This document shows, in pieces, positions 1 to 6,225 of a DNA stretch of 6,474 bases. A program made the position numbers and the translations under genes. The stretch's first letter is position 1. Each line of letters begins with the position of its first letter. The notes beneath the pieces were generated by a model. That model did not search any database, was not told the origin of the DNA, and worked only from the letters and a program-made list of their open reading frames with translations. The DNA comes from Holophagaceae bacterium UBA706 (GTDB lineage: Bacteria; Acidobacteriota; Holophagae; Holophagales; Holophagaceae), in assembly GCA_002298155.1 (NCBI GenBank), contig DBME01000031.1:1-6474 (forward strand), in the 5' to 3' direction.

Positions 1-2
1 GC

Positions 3-121
3 GTGTTCGCGGACCGCTGCGACCGCGTGGGGGAGGAGTGCCGCACCCTTCCCCTGGCCTGGTTCGACGGGGAGGGCGGCCGCGGCCACGCCTGCTTCCA
101 TCCCCACGGGGAGGATCCCGC

Positions 122-125
<4 letters not shown>
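3..125 (+). CDS. Peptide/nickel ABC transporter ATP-binding protein, DppD/OppD-type (C-terminal end only)
   Basis: Only the last 40 codons are present; the gene enters from the left edge in frame 3 and ends at TGA 123-125. The fragment reads FADRCDRVGEEC, then a short linker, then GHACFHPH near the end. This matches the C-terminal oligopeptide/dipeptide (oligo_HPY) extension of DppD/OppD ATPases, which has the usual form F-x-x-R-C ... C ... H-x-x-C-h. In that family the cysteines are associated with an iron-sulphur cluster; three (fragment residues 6, 13 and 31) are visible, and the first usual one would lie just outside the window. The protein would energise import of a peptide or similar solute at the cytoplasmic face of the membrane. 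Its stop overlaps the next gene's start as ATGA, which implies translational coupling to the partner ATPase. The ABC core itself is not in view, so the assignment rests on this tail and on the neighbour. Confidence 0.85.
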
Positions 126-898
<773 letters not shown>

Positions 899-945
899 TT
901 CCCCTATACTCACCCGGATCCACCACCACGAACGGAGCGCACGCC

Positions 946-1245
946 ATGGCCGACCCTTCCGCCCACGACCCCTCCGGCGAGGTCTCCCAGCCGGATGGCA
1001 AGGCGGAGCGGGAGATCCTGCTCTACCTGCAGCTTGAATCGGCCCGTGAGAAGGCGGAGGGCGCCCTGGAACGCCTGGGCGGGGCCGGGTCCCCGCAGGC
1101 GGCGGAGCCCGCGTTCAACGAGGCCATGAAGGCCCTGCACGGCGCCATCCAGGCGGCACGGGAGCTGCGGCTGGAGGAGGACGCGCGGGCGTTCGAGGCG
1201 CGTCTCGGCCAGGCCCAGGCGGACTTCGAGAAACGGTTCCACTAG
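946..1245 (+). CDS. Small helical protein of unknown function (99 aa)
   Basis: I do not recognise a family. The frame opens at ATG 946 with GGAG at 934-937 and an 8-nt spacer, and ends at TAG 1243-1245. Third codon positions are strongly G/C, as in the neighbours, which supports it as real. The first 20 or so residues are polar and probably disordered (Pro, Ser, Asp, Gly). The rest looks like two or three amphipathic helices rich in Ala, Glu, Leu and Arg, around EREILLYLQLESAREKAEG, FNEAMKALHGAIQAARELR and the final AFEARLGQAQADFEKRF. There is no signal peptide, membrane segment, cysteine or catalytic motif. It starts 47 nt after the ABC gene. A TATACT at 905-910 could be a -10 element, but no -35 is convincing, so it may be either separately transcribed or read from the ABC operon. 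A soluble helical bundle or coiled-coil protein is the most that can be said. Confidence 0.75.
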   Translation: MADPSAHDPSGEVSQPDGKAEREILLYLQLESAREKAEGALERLGGAGSPQAAEPAFNEAMKALHGAIQAARELRLEEDARAFEARLGQAQADFEKRFH

Positions 1246-1250
1246 TCCGG

Positions 1251-1273
1251 CCAGGGCGCCCTCGCGCCCGTGG
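1251..1273. terminator. Hairpin between convergent genes, candidate bidirectional terminator
   Basis: GGGCGC (1254-1259), loop CCTC and GCGCCC (1264-1269) form a 6-bp all-GC stem. CCA (1251-1253) and TGG (1271-1273) extend it past one bulged G. It fills most of the 41-bp gap between the stop of the 99-aa gene (1245) and the stop of the potassium transporter (1287), the expected place for a shared terminator. Neither strand has a U-tract after the stem, so it is not a canonical intrinsic terminator; it may act as a pause or RNA-end-stabilising structure instead. Confidence 0.45.
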
Positions 1274-1286
1274 AAACCAGCGGAAT

Positions 1287-3230
1287 CTAGTCCAGTTGAC
1301 CGTCCAGATGGTAGGGAATGGAGATGACCACGATGCCCGGCCGCGTATAGAGCATGGCCTTCAGGCGCAGGGCCGTCTGGTTGTGCAGCAGGTTGCCCCA
1401 CCAGTTGTCCGTGACGAATTCCGGGACGATCACGGTGATGGTGATTTCGGGTTCCGCGGCCCGCATGCGGTCCACCTCGTGGAGGATGGGTTCGGCGGTC
1501 TTGCGGAAGGGGCTCATGATCACCCGCAGCGGGATGCCTTCGCAGTAGCGGTGCCAGTCGGACTCCAGGCGCAGGAACTCCGCGCTGTGGTGGCCGTGGT
1601 CGTCGGTGAAGTCGATGGTGAGGGCCTCCACCTGACCGCGTTCGGCGATGGCCTTGGCGTAGCGGATGGATTCCAGGGTGCCCCGGTGGATCCGGGAGAC
1701 CAGCACCAGCACGCGGTTCTTGCGGGGATAGACCTCCTCCGTGCGGCTCGCGGCCAGGAGGGAGCGGATCCGGATGTAGTGCCGGTGGATGCGGAAGAAG
1801 ATGATCACCAAGGTGGGGACCAGCAGGACGATGATCCAGGCGCCGTGCACGAACTTGGTGACGGCGATGTCCAGCATGACCACGCCCGCCGTGGCCGCGC
1901 CCACCCCGTTGAGGATGGCCTTGAAGAGCCACCGGGGCTCCTCCTTCTTGCGGTTCACCCAGTGCATCACCATGCCGGTCTGGCTCACGGTGAACCCGAT
2001 GAACACGCCCAGGGCGTAGAGGGGCAGCAGGAGGTCGGTGTTGGCGTGGCACACCCACACCAGCAGGCAGCTGACGAGGGTGAGGATGAGGATGCCGTTG
2101 CTGAAGACGAGACGGTCGCCGCGGCTGGTGAGCTGCTTGGGCAGGAAGCCGTCGGCGGCGTGGAGGGCCGCGAGGCGGGGGAAGTCGGCGTAGGCGGTGT
2201 TGGCCGCCACCACCAGGATGGCGAAGGTGAAGCCCTGGGTCAGGTAGTACATCAGCTTGGGCAGGCCGTGGCTGACGTCGCCGTAGATGACCTTGGCCAG
2301 CTTGGAGAGCAGGGTCTCCGACACCTGGGTGGCGTCGGCGTTGTGCGCGTAGACCACGCCGAACTTGGCGGCGAGGAGGGTGATGCCCAGGAACATGGTG
2401 CCGAGCAGGACGATCATCCACACCATGGTCTTGGCGGCGTTCTTGGCGGCGGGCTCCTTGAAGGCGGTGACGCCGTTGGAGATGGCCTCGACGCCGGTGA
2501 GGGCCGTGCACCCCGCGCTGTAGGCCCGCATGAAGATCCACACCATGGCGAAGCCCGACAGGTGCGTGGCCGTCCGGACCGATTCGTGGACCTGGGTCGG
2601 GGTGGGGCCGCCGTGCACCACGGCCTTGCCGATGCCCAGGAGGAGCAGCGTCATGATCATGAGGACGAAGCCGTAGGTCGGCACCGCGAAGAACGCGCCC
2701 GATTCCTTGACGCCGCGCAGGTTCAGGATCGCGATGAAGGCGATGGCCAGGACGGTGATGAGGACGTTGTGCTCCGTGAGGCTCGGCACCGCGGAGGTCA
2801 CGGCGGCGACGCCGCCCGAGACGCTGGTCGCCACCGTGAGGATGTAGTCCGTGAGCAGGGCCGCGCCCGCGGTCTGCGCCGCCAGTTCGCCCAGGTTCTC
2901 CTTGGCGACGATGTAGGCGCCGCCGCCGCCGGGATAGGCCATGACGGTCTGCCGGTAGCCGATGCCCAGGACGATGAGGAGCCCCGTGATGCCCAGGGCC
3001 ACCGGGATCGACATGCCGTACAGGGAGGCCGCGGCCGCCGCGAGGCTGACCCCGGCCAGCCCGTGGAGGTTGCTGGAGAGGCTGGCCATGATTTCCTGCG
3101 TCGCGTAGGCGACGGAGGAAAGCGCGTCCGAACTGAACACGGACAGGCCGACGAAATTGCTGATCTTGGTGTGGTGTGTTTCGTCGCTCGCCAGCCGGCG
3201 TCCTAGCAACATTCTTCTGAATTCCGCCAT
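1287..3230 (-). CDS. kimA: KimA/YdaO-like potassium transporter, APC superfamily
   Basis: The 647-aa product resembles Bacillus subtilis KimA (formerly YdaO), a high-affinity K+/H+ symporter regulated by c-di-AMP, along its whole length. The N-terminus has SSDALSSVAYATQE (33-46); then come AYPGGGGAYIVAKENLGE, LLTDYILTVA (126-135), CTALTGVEAISN (241-252), NTAYADFPRLA, LLPLYALGVFIGFTVSQTG (401-419) and a soluble C-terminal UspA-like domain from about 500, ending VVISIPYHL. By recalled alignment, KimA potassium-site residues D36, Y43, D117 and T121 correspond to D35, Y42, D128 and T132 here. About twelve hydrophobic segments precede the soluble domain, which in KimA mediates dimerisation. I chose ATG 3230: it is preceded by GAGGT with an 8-nt spacer, and MAEFRRMLLGRR aligns with the KimA start. 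An in-frame GTG at 3287 would add 19 residues but lacks an SD sequence. No other potassium or c-di-AMP gene is nearby. Generic 'APC family permease' is the conservative name; substrate is inferred from homology. Confidence 0.9.
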   Translation of the reverse strand: MAEFRRMLLGRRLASDETHHTKISNFVGLSVFSSDALSSVAYATQEIMASLSSNLHGLAGVSLAAAAASLYGMSIPVALGITGLLIVLGIGYRQTVMAYPGGGGAYIVAKENLGELAAQTAGAALLTDYILTVATSVSGGVAAVTSAVPSLTEHNVLITVLAIAFIAILNLRGVKESGAFFAVPTYGFVLMIMTLLLLGIGKAVVHGGPTPTQVHESVRTATHLSGFAMVWIFMRAYSAGCTALTGVEAISNGVTAFKEPAAKNAAKTMVWMIVLLGTMFLGITLLAAKFGVVYAHNADATQVSETLLSKLAKVIYGDVSHGLPKLMYYLTQGFTFAILVVAANTAYADFPRLAALHAADGFLPKQLTSRGDRLVFSNGILILTLVSCLLVWVCHANTDLLLPLYALGVFIGFTVSQTGMVMHWVNRKKEEPRWLFKAILNGVGAATAGVVMLDIAVTKFVHGAWIIVLLVPTLVIIFFRIHRHYIRIRSLLAASRTEEVYPRKNRVLVLVSRIHRGTLESIRYAKAIAERGQVEALTIDFTDDHGHHSAEFLRLESDWHRYCEGIPLRVIMSPFRKTAEPILHEVDRMRAAEPEITITVIVPEFVTDNWWGNLLHNQTALRLKAMLYTRPGIVVISIPYHLDGQLD

Positions 3231-3386
3231 CTGGTGCGACCTCGGTAGCCCAGGAGTATAACTTGGCACCTGAATAGGGAAATCCACCCCGGCGATGGGT
3301 TAGGCCTCTCCAATCCAAGCCTGGCGCGGGGTTGCCCAGGTGGGGCTGGCCCTTCTCCCCGCTCCGAGCGGCGGCATTAAGATTTT

Positions 3387-3415
3387 GTTAAAGTTGTTTT
3401 GAGACGACGTCTCAA
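3387..3415 (-). promoter_or_regulatory. Candidate sigma-70-like promoter for the kimA-like gene
   Basis: On the - strand TTGAGA (3415-3410, five of six matches to TTGACA) is followed after exactly 17 nt by TTTAAC (3392-3387, four of six matches to TATAAT). It lies in the only clearly AT-rich patch of the window. Transcription would start near 3380, giving a leader of about 150 nt before ATG 3230. The -35 element is inside the 23-bp palindrome at 3396-3418. A second, weaker possibility is TATACT on the - strand at 3260-3255, which has no good -35 but would give a short leader and would exclude the GTG 3287 start. Confidence 0.45.
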
Positions 3416-3418
3416 AAC
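3396..3418. promoter_or_regulatory. Perfect 23-bp palindrome, candidate operator
   Basis: The arms GTTTTGAGACG and CGTCTCAAAAC are perfect reverse complements around a single central A. The site includes the stop codon of the oxidoreductase gene (3412-3414), and its - strand reading supplies the candidate -35 of the kimA-like promoter. As RNA it would form a 10-bp stem with a 3-nt loop, but no U-tract follows on either strand, so an operator for a dimeric repressor fits better than an intrinsic terminator. No regulator gene is in the window. Confidence 0.5.
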
Positions 3419-4005
3419 GCGCAGCCCAGCGAATTCGCGGCCGCCAGGATCCTCCGCCGCTCCTCGGGGAGGTTCCCGGACAGGCCCCCCAGCAGCTCGA
3501 GCCTCCCTTCGGGGATTCCCACGCCCAGCATGCGGTCTTCGACCATCACCTTGCGGTGCGCCTCCCGTAGGCCGAGGGCGTCGAGCTTCTCGTCGGTATG
3601 GCCCGCGGGCGACAGGGCCAGGGCCTTGCGGATGGGAAGGCGCGTGGTGCGGCTGCGGTCGGCCTCGTAGGCGTAGGCGTAGCCGTAGGTCCACACCCGG
3701 TCGAACCAGCCCTTGAGGATGGCGGGGACGTCGGACCACCAGAAGGGGTAGATGAAGACCAGCCCCTGCGCCCGGTCCAGGCGGGCCTGTTCCGCCTCCA
3801 CGTCCGCGGGGCGGGGGCTCGCCGGGTCCAGGGAGGTCTCCAGGCCGAACTGCTCCGCGTCCAGCAGCGGGTCGAAACCCTCCGCGTAGAGATCCGCGAA
3901 TTCGACGGTATGTCCCGCGGACGCCAGCCCCGCGCAGAAGGTGTCGGCCACCTCCCCCGTGAAGGAGGCGCGGCGGGGATGGGCGAACAGGACAAGCACG
4001 TGCAA
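3412..4005 (-). CDS. NAD(P)H-dependent oxidoreductase, flavodoxin-like fold (quinone reductase/KefF-KefG type)
   Basis: The 197-aa product matches the Flavodoxin_2 family: MHVLVLFAHPRRASF at the N-terminus (first beta strand and FMN-phosphate loop, 1-15), VFIYPFWWSDVPAILKGWFDRVW (83-105) with the family's P-x-W-W-S and P-A-x-L-K-G-W-x-D-R-V blocks, then TYGYAYAY. Such enzymes use FMN or FAD to pass two electrons from NAD(P)H to quinones, azo or nitro compounds in the cytoplasm; some (KefF/KefG) are ancillary subunits of potassium efflux systems. I chose TTG 4005: GAGGTGA (4016-4010) lies 4 nt upstream and the protein then begins in the usual M-x-x-L-V-x-x-A-H-P register. A TTG at 4029 would add 8 residues and place the SD inside the gene; GTG 3999 is less likely. 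The kimA-like gene follows 181 bp downstream on the same strand, probably with its own promoter. The exact substrate cannot be read from sequence. Confidence 0.9.
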   Translation of the reverse strand: MHVLVLFAHPRRASFTGEVADTFCAGLASAGHTVEFADLYAEGFDPLLDAEQFGLETSLDPASPRPADVEAEQARLDRAQGLVFIYPFWWSDVPAILKGWFDRVWTYGYAYAYEADRSRTTRLPIRKALALSPAGHTDEKLDALGLREAHRKVMVEDRMLGVGIPEGRLELLGGLSGNLPEERRRILAAANSLGCAF

Positions 4006-4034
4006 GGCGTCACCTCGGGCGGATCTCAACGTAC

Positions 4035-4062
4035 CTTATTCACAGACGGGCCCCCCGGTAAA
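4035..4062 (-). promoter_or_regulatory. Weak candidate promoter for the oxidoreductase gene
   Basis: On the - strand TTTACC (4062-4057) and AATAAG (4040-4035) are separated by 16 nt; each hexamer matches the sigma-70 consensus at four of six positions. The start site would fall near 4028, leaving about 22 nt before the TTG start and its SD. The position is sensible but the sequence match is weak. Confidence 0.3.
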
Positions 4063-4100
4063 GGCGCGGACTCGTGAGATCATAAGGCACGGGGGCGTGC

Positions 4101-4113
4101 GCGAAGCCTTCGC
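4101..4113. promoter_or_regulatory. 13-bp dyad nested in a possible leader hairpin upstream of the OsmC gene
   Basis: GCGAAG and CTTCGC are perfect inverted repeats around one C. A second pairing, GGGGCG (4092-4097) with CGCCCC (4111-4116), shares bases with it, so the two structures would compete in RNA. The dyad ends 13 nt before the AAGGAG SD of the OsmC gene (4127-4132). It may be an operator half-pair or a leader structure; in GC-rich DNA it may also be chance. Confidence 0.25.
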
Positions 4114-4137
4114 CCCGGCCGATGTGAAGGAGCCGCC

Positions 4138-4557
4138 ATGGCGACTGAACTCTCCGTCCATTCCGTCCACCAGGGCGGCCTGCGTGTCCTGGCCCGTGCC
4201 GGCGCCTACGACCTCCAGACCGACTACCCGATGCCCGGAGGCGAGCCCCCCACCGGCCCCACGTCGCTGCAGCTCCTGCTGGCCAGCCTCGCGACCTGCT
4301 CTGCCAATGGGGTGGCCGCCCTGCTGCGGCGGGACGGCGTGGTCCCGGCCTCCCTGGAGGTCACCGCCACCGGCCAGCGCCGGGACACGCACCCCACGGT
4401 GCTGGAATCCATCCACCTGGCCTTCGACGTGGCCGGGACCGGCCTGGACGCCCAGGCCATGGAGCACGTGCTGGAAACCGCCGAGACGCGCATCTGCCCC
4501 GTGTGGGTAATGCTCTCCGCGGGGACGCCCATCACCCGGTCCCTCACCCTTCGCTGA
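4138..4557 (+). CDS. OsmC family protein (hydroperoxide reductase-like)
   Basis: The 139-aa length is typical of OsmC/Ohr proteins. GPTSLQLLLASLATCSANGVA (40-60) holds the first conserved cysteine C54 in the helix typical of the family, and TRICPVWVML (118-126) holds the second, C120. The pair forms the redox centre with which OsmC/Ohr enzymes reduce organic hydroperoxides using thiols such as dihydrolipoyl groups; the enzyme acts in the cytoplasm as a dimer. The start ATG 4138 has AAGGAG at 4127-4132 with a 5-nt spacer. It is divergent from the flavin oxidoreductase and is followed after 12 nt by a cupin gene, most likely as one operon. It lacks features that would let me choose among Ohr, OsmC and YhfA-like subfamilies, so peroxide reduction is the family expectation rather than a proven role. 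Confidence 0.92.
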   Translation: MATELSVHSVHQGGLRVLARAGAYDLQTDYPMPGGEPPTGPTSLQLLLASLATCSANGVAALLRRDGVVPASLEVTATGQRRDTHPTVLESIHLAFDVAGTGLDAQAMEHVLETAETRICPVWVMLSAGTPITRSLTLR

Positions 4558-4569
4558 ACGGAGCCCGCC

Positions 4570-4899
4570 ATGAAGATGTCCGACATCCCCTTCGCCCTGA
4601 CCGACTGGTCCGCGGTGGCCCCCACCGAGCACGCCGGCATCACGGGCATGGCCCTGTGGCGCACCGTGACCTGCGGCGGCATCCGGGTGCGCATGGTGGA
4701 GTACACCCCGGGATACCTGGCCGATCACTGGTGCTCCAAGGGCCACATCCTCCTCTGCCTGGAGGGGGAGCTCCACACGGAACTGGAGGACGGGCGCACC
4801 TTCGTGCTGCGCCCGGGCATGAGCTACCAGGTCGCGGACCAGGCCGAGCCGCATCGGTCCTCGACGCAGGGCGGGGCCAAGCTTTTCATTGTTGATTAG
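4570..4899 (+). CDS. DHCW-motif cupin fold protein
   Basis: This 109-aa protein is a single-domain cupin. GYLADHWCSKGHILLCLEGE (48-67) contains the D52-H53-W54-C55 block and H59 of a modified first cupin motif. GRTFVLRPGMSYQVAD (75-90) followed by EPHR (H95) corresponds to the second motif. Family databases carry such proteins as 'DHCW motif cupin fold protein' with no known function; here the residues run D-H-W-C. H53, C55, H59 and H95 are candidate metal ligands by position, which is inference. Start ATG 4570 has GGAG at 4560-4563 and a 6-nt spacer, just behind the OsmC stop, so the two are very probably co-transcribed. The stop TAG at 4897-4899 overlaps by 4 nt with the convergent MFS gene. 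There is no signal peptide, so it is cytoplasmic. A thiol or small-molecule redox role alongside OsmC is speculation from context. Confidence 0.88.
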   Translation: MKMSDIPFALTDWSAVAPTEHAGITGMALWRTVTCGGIRVRMVEYTPGYLADHWCSKGHILLCLEGELHTELEDGRTFVLRPGMSYQVADQAEPHRSSTQGGAKLFIVD

Positions 4900-6092
4900 A
4901 CGGCCACGTCCCCGCGGGGGGCGGGGCCGGGCGCATGGCGCGCCGGGTCCCAGCCCAGGTGGGTCACGAGGATCGTGAGGCACTGCACGAGGATCACCAG
5001 GGCGACGCAGGCCGGCCAGCCTCCGAGATGCCAGAGGAAGCCGGGGAATTCCGCGCCGACGCTGCCGCCCACGTAGTAGAAGGTCACGTAGAGGCCCACG
5101 GCCAGGGCCTTGTCCCGGGCCGCGGCCAGGCCGATGTAGCTGGTGGTGGTGGCCTGGGCCACGAAGACTCCCGTGCAGCACAGCGCCAGCCCCGCCGCCA
5201 CGGCCCAGAGGCTCGGCAGGAGGGTCAGGAGCATGCCCAGGGCGCCCGCGCCCATGGAGAGCCGCAGGGCCACCCGGTGCCCGAGGCGGTCGATGATGCG
5301 TCCGCAGGGCGGCGTTGCCACAGCCCCGATGAGGTAGGTGAAGAACAGCGAGCTCAGCGCCACCGGCCCCAGGTTGAAGGGCGCCTCGGCCAGGTGGAAG
5401 GTCACGTAGGTGAACGTCGCCAGGAGCGAGAACAGCACGCCGAATCCGGCGGCGAAGGTGGCCAGGAGGCGCGGGTTCCGGAGGTGGGCACCGATCCCGG
5501 TCCAGAGCGATCCTCCCTGGGGCCGCCGCCTGAAATGACGCTCCGGGGGCAGGAACACCTTGAGCGCCAGGGCTCCCAGCGCCCCCAGGCAGCCGATGAC
5601 CACGAAGGAGCCGTGCCAGTTCCACCGGGACACGATGAGCCCGCTCAGGAACCGCCCCGTGAAACCGCCGACGACCGTCCCGGTCACGTAGAGGGCCATG
5701 GCTCGCCCCGTGCCTTCGGAGGCCCATTCCTCCTGCACGTAGGCCACCGTCACCGCGAACACCCCGGGCGTGAAGAGCCCCTGCAGGAACCGCCAGAAGA
5801 TGAGCGTGGACAGGCTCGTGGCCGTGGCGTCCAGCAGGGTGGCCAGGGCCAGGAGGGTGGCGGAGGCCACGATGACCTTCTTGCGGCCGAAGCGGTCCGC
5901 CACCGAACCCACCAGGGGCGCCGCCAGGGCCACGCCCAGGGTGGCCGCGGTCAGCGTCATGCTCACCGCCGCCTTGCCGGCGTGGAAGGCCTGGCCGAGC
6001 ATGGGGAGGATGGGCTGGGTCAGGTAGAGGCCCAGGAAGGCGCAGAAGCCCGCGAAGGTCACGCCCCAGGCCCGCCGTGCGGAGCCGGTCAT
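4896..6092 (-). CDS. MFS transporter, YnfM-like drug/sugar efflux family
   Basis: The 398-aa product has the hydrophobic profile of a 12-helix major facilitator. LYLTQPILPMLGQAF near the N-terminus, motif A GSVADRFGRKK (62-72) in the loop after helix 2, WRFLQGLF with its arginine at 101 and YVTGTVVGGFTGRFLSG (135-151) closely resemble Escherichia coli YnfM and the arabinose-efflux-type permeases. A weaker motif A copy, GRIIDRLGHR, opens the second half. It should export small molecules by proton antiport in the inner membrane; the substrate is unknown. The start is uncertain. ATG 6092 has only a weak AGG close by, while an in-frame TTG at 6119 (9 residues longer) has GGGGGAG (6134-6128) at an 8-nt spacing. 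GTG 6206 would add 38 polar residues and has no usable SD. The gene converges on the cupin gene, the two stop codons sharing bases, so no separate terminator can fit between them. Confidence 0.93.
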   Translation of the reverse strand: MTGSARRAWGVTFAGFCAFLGLYLTQPILPMLGQAFHAGKAAVSMTLTAATLGVALAAPLVGSVADRFGRKKVIVASATLLALATLLDATATSLSTLIFWRFLQGLFTPGVFAVTVAYVQEEWASEGTGRAMALYVTGTVVGGFTGRFLSGLIVSRWNWHGSFVVIGCLGALGALALKVFLPPERHFRRRPQGGSLWTGIGAHLRNPRLLATFAAGFGVLFSLLATFTYVTFHLAEAPFNLGPVALSSLFFTYLIGAVATPPCGRIIDRLGHRVALRLSMGAGALGMLLTLLPSLWAVAAGLALCCTGVFVAQATTTSYIGLAAARDKALAVGLYVTFYYVGGSVGAEFPGFLWHLGGWPACVALVILVQCLTILVTHLGWDPARHAPGPAPRGDVAV

Positions 6093-6139
6093 CGCCTGGT
6101 GGTCACCGCCGCTTTCCAACGAACCGACTCCCCCGTTCC

Positions 6140-6159
6140 ACCGGGCGCCATCGCCCGGT
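6140..6159 (-). promoter_or_regulatory. Strong 8-bp hairpin in the MFS gene leader
   Basis: On the - strand ACCGGGCG and CGCCCGGT pair perfectly around the loop ATGG. The stem ends 5 nt before the GGGGGAG SD (6134-6128) of the possible TTG 6119 start and 47 nt before ATG 6092. If the transcript starts upstream, this structure could affect ribosome access. It would be coding only if the unlikely GTG 6206 start were used. Confidence 0.4.
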
Positions 6160-6225
6160 CGTCCCTTCGGGGCCGTCTCCGTCAGTGCCCGGATTTCGGC
6201 GCCCACTCCAGGTTAGCACCGGGGT

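Noticed and set aside
38..121. An earlier ATG start (38) for the DppF-type ATPase
   Set aside because: It would overlap 88 nt of the upstream gene and add 28 Arg/Pro/Gly-rich residues. ATG 122 has GGAGG and the ATGA overlap typical of coupled ABC genes.
905..910. TATACT as a -10 element for the 99-aa gene
   Set aside because: The position is suitable, but no -35-like hexamer is found at 16-18 nt upstream (the bases there are GC-rich and do not match). Not strong enough to list as a promoter.
1296..3206. A 636-codon open frame antisense to the kimA-like gene
   Set aside because: Its codons align exactly with the codons of the - strand gene. It stays open because TTA, CTA and TCA codons are avoided in GC-rich coding sequence. 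The translation is a low-complexity mix of Asp, Glu, Gly, His and Val with no domain.
3231..3287. N-terminal extension of the kimA-like protein from GTG 3287
   Set aside because: There is no SD before GTG 3287, whereas ATG 3230 has GAGGT at 8 nt. The family alignment begins at MAEFRRMLLG, and a TATACT element lies inside the extension.
910..3318. An 802-codon open frame on the - strand overlapping the transporter gene
   Set aside because: It is a frame-shifted shadow of the transporter, rich in Arg, Pro, His and Gly, and also runs across the well-supported 99-aa gene on the other strand.
3396..3418. The palindrome as an intrinsic terminator of the oxidoreductase gene
   Set aside because: The stem has only moderate GC and no U-tract follows in either direction. 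The stop codon lies within the stem, and the downstream sequence looks like a promoter.
4036..5727. A 563-codon open frame on the - strand across the OsmC, cupin and MFS genes
   Set aside because: It crosses three genes with clear families and has a low-complexity GC-frame composition.
6093..6206. Start of the MFS protein at GTG 6206
   Set aside because: It adds 38 polar residues not expected before the first membrane helix, its only GGA abuts the start codon, and the segment contains the leader hairpin.
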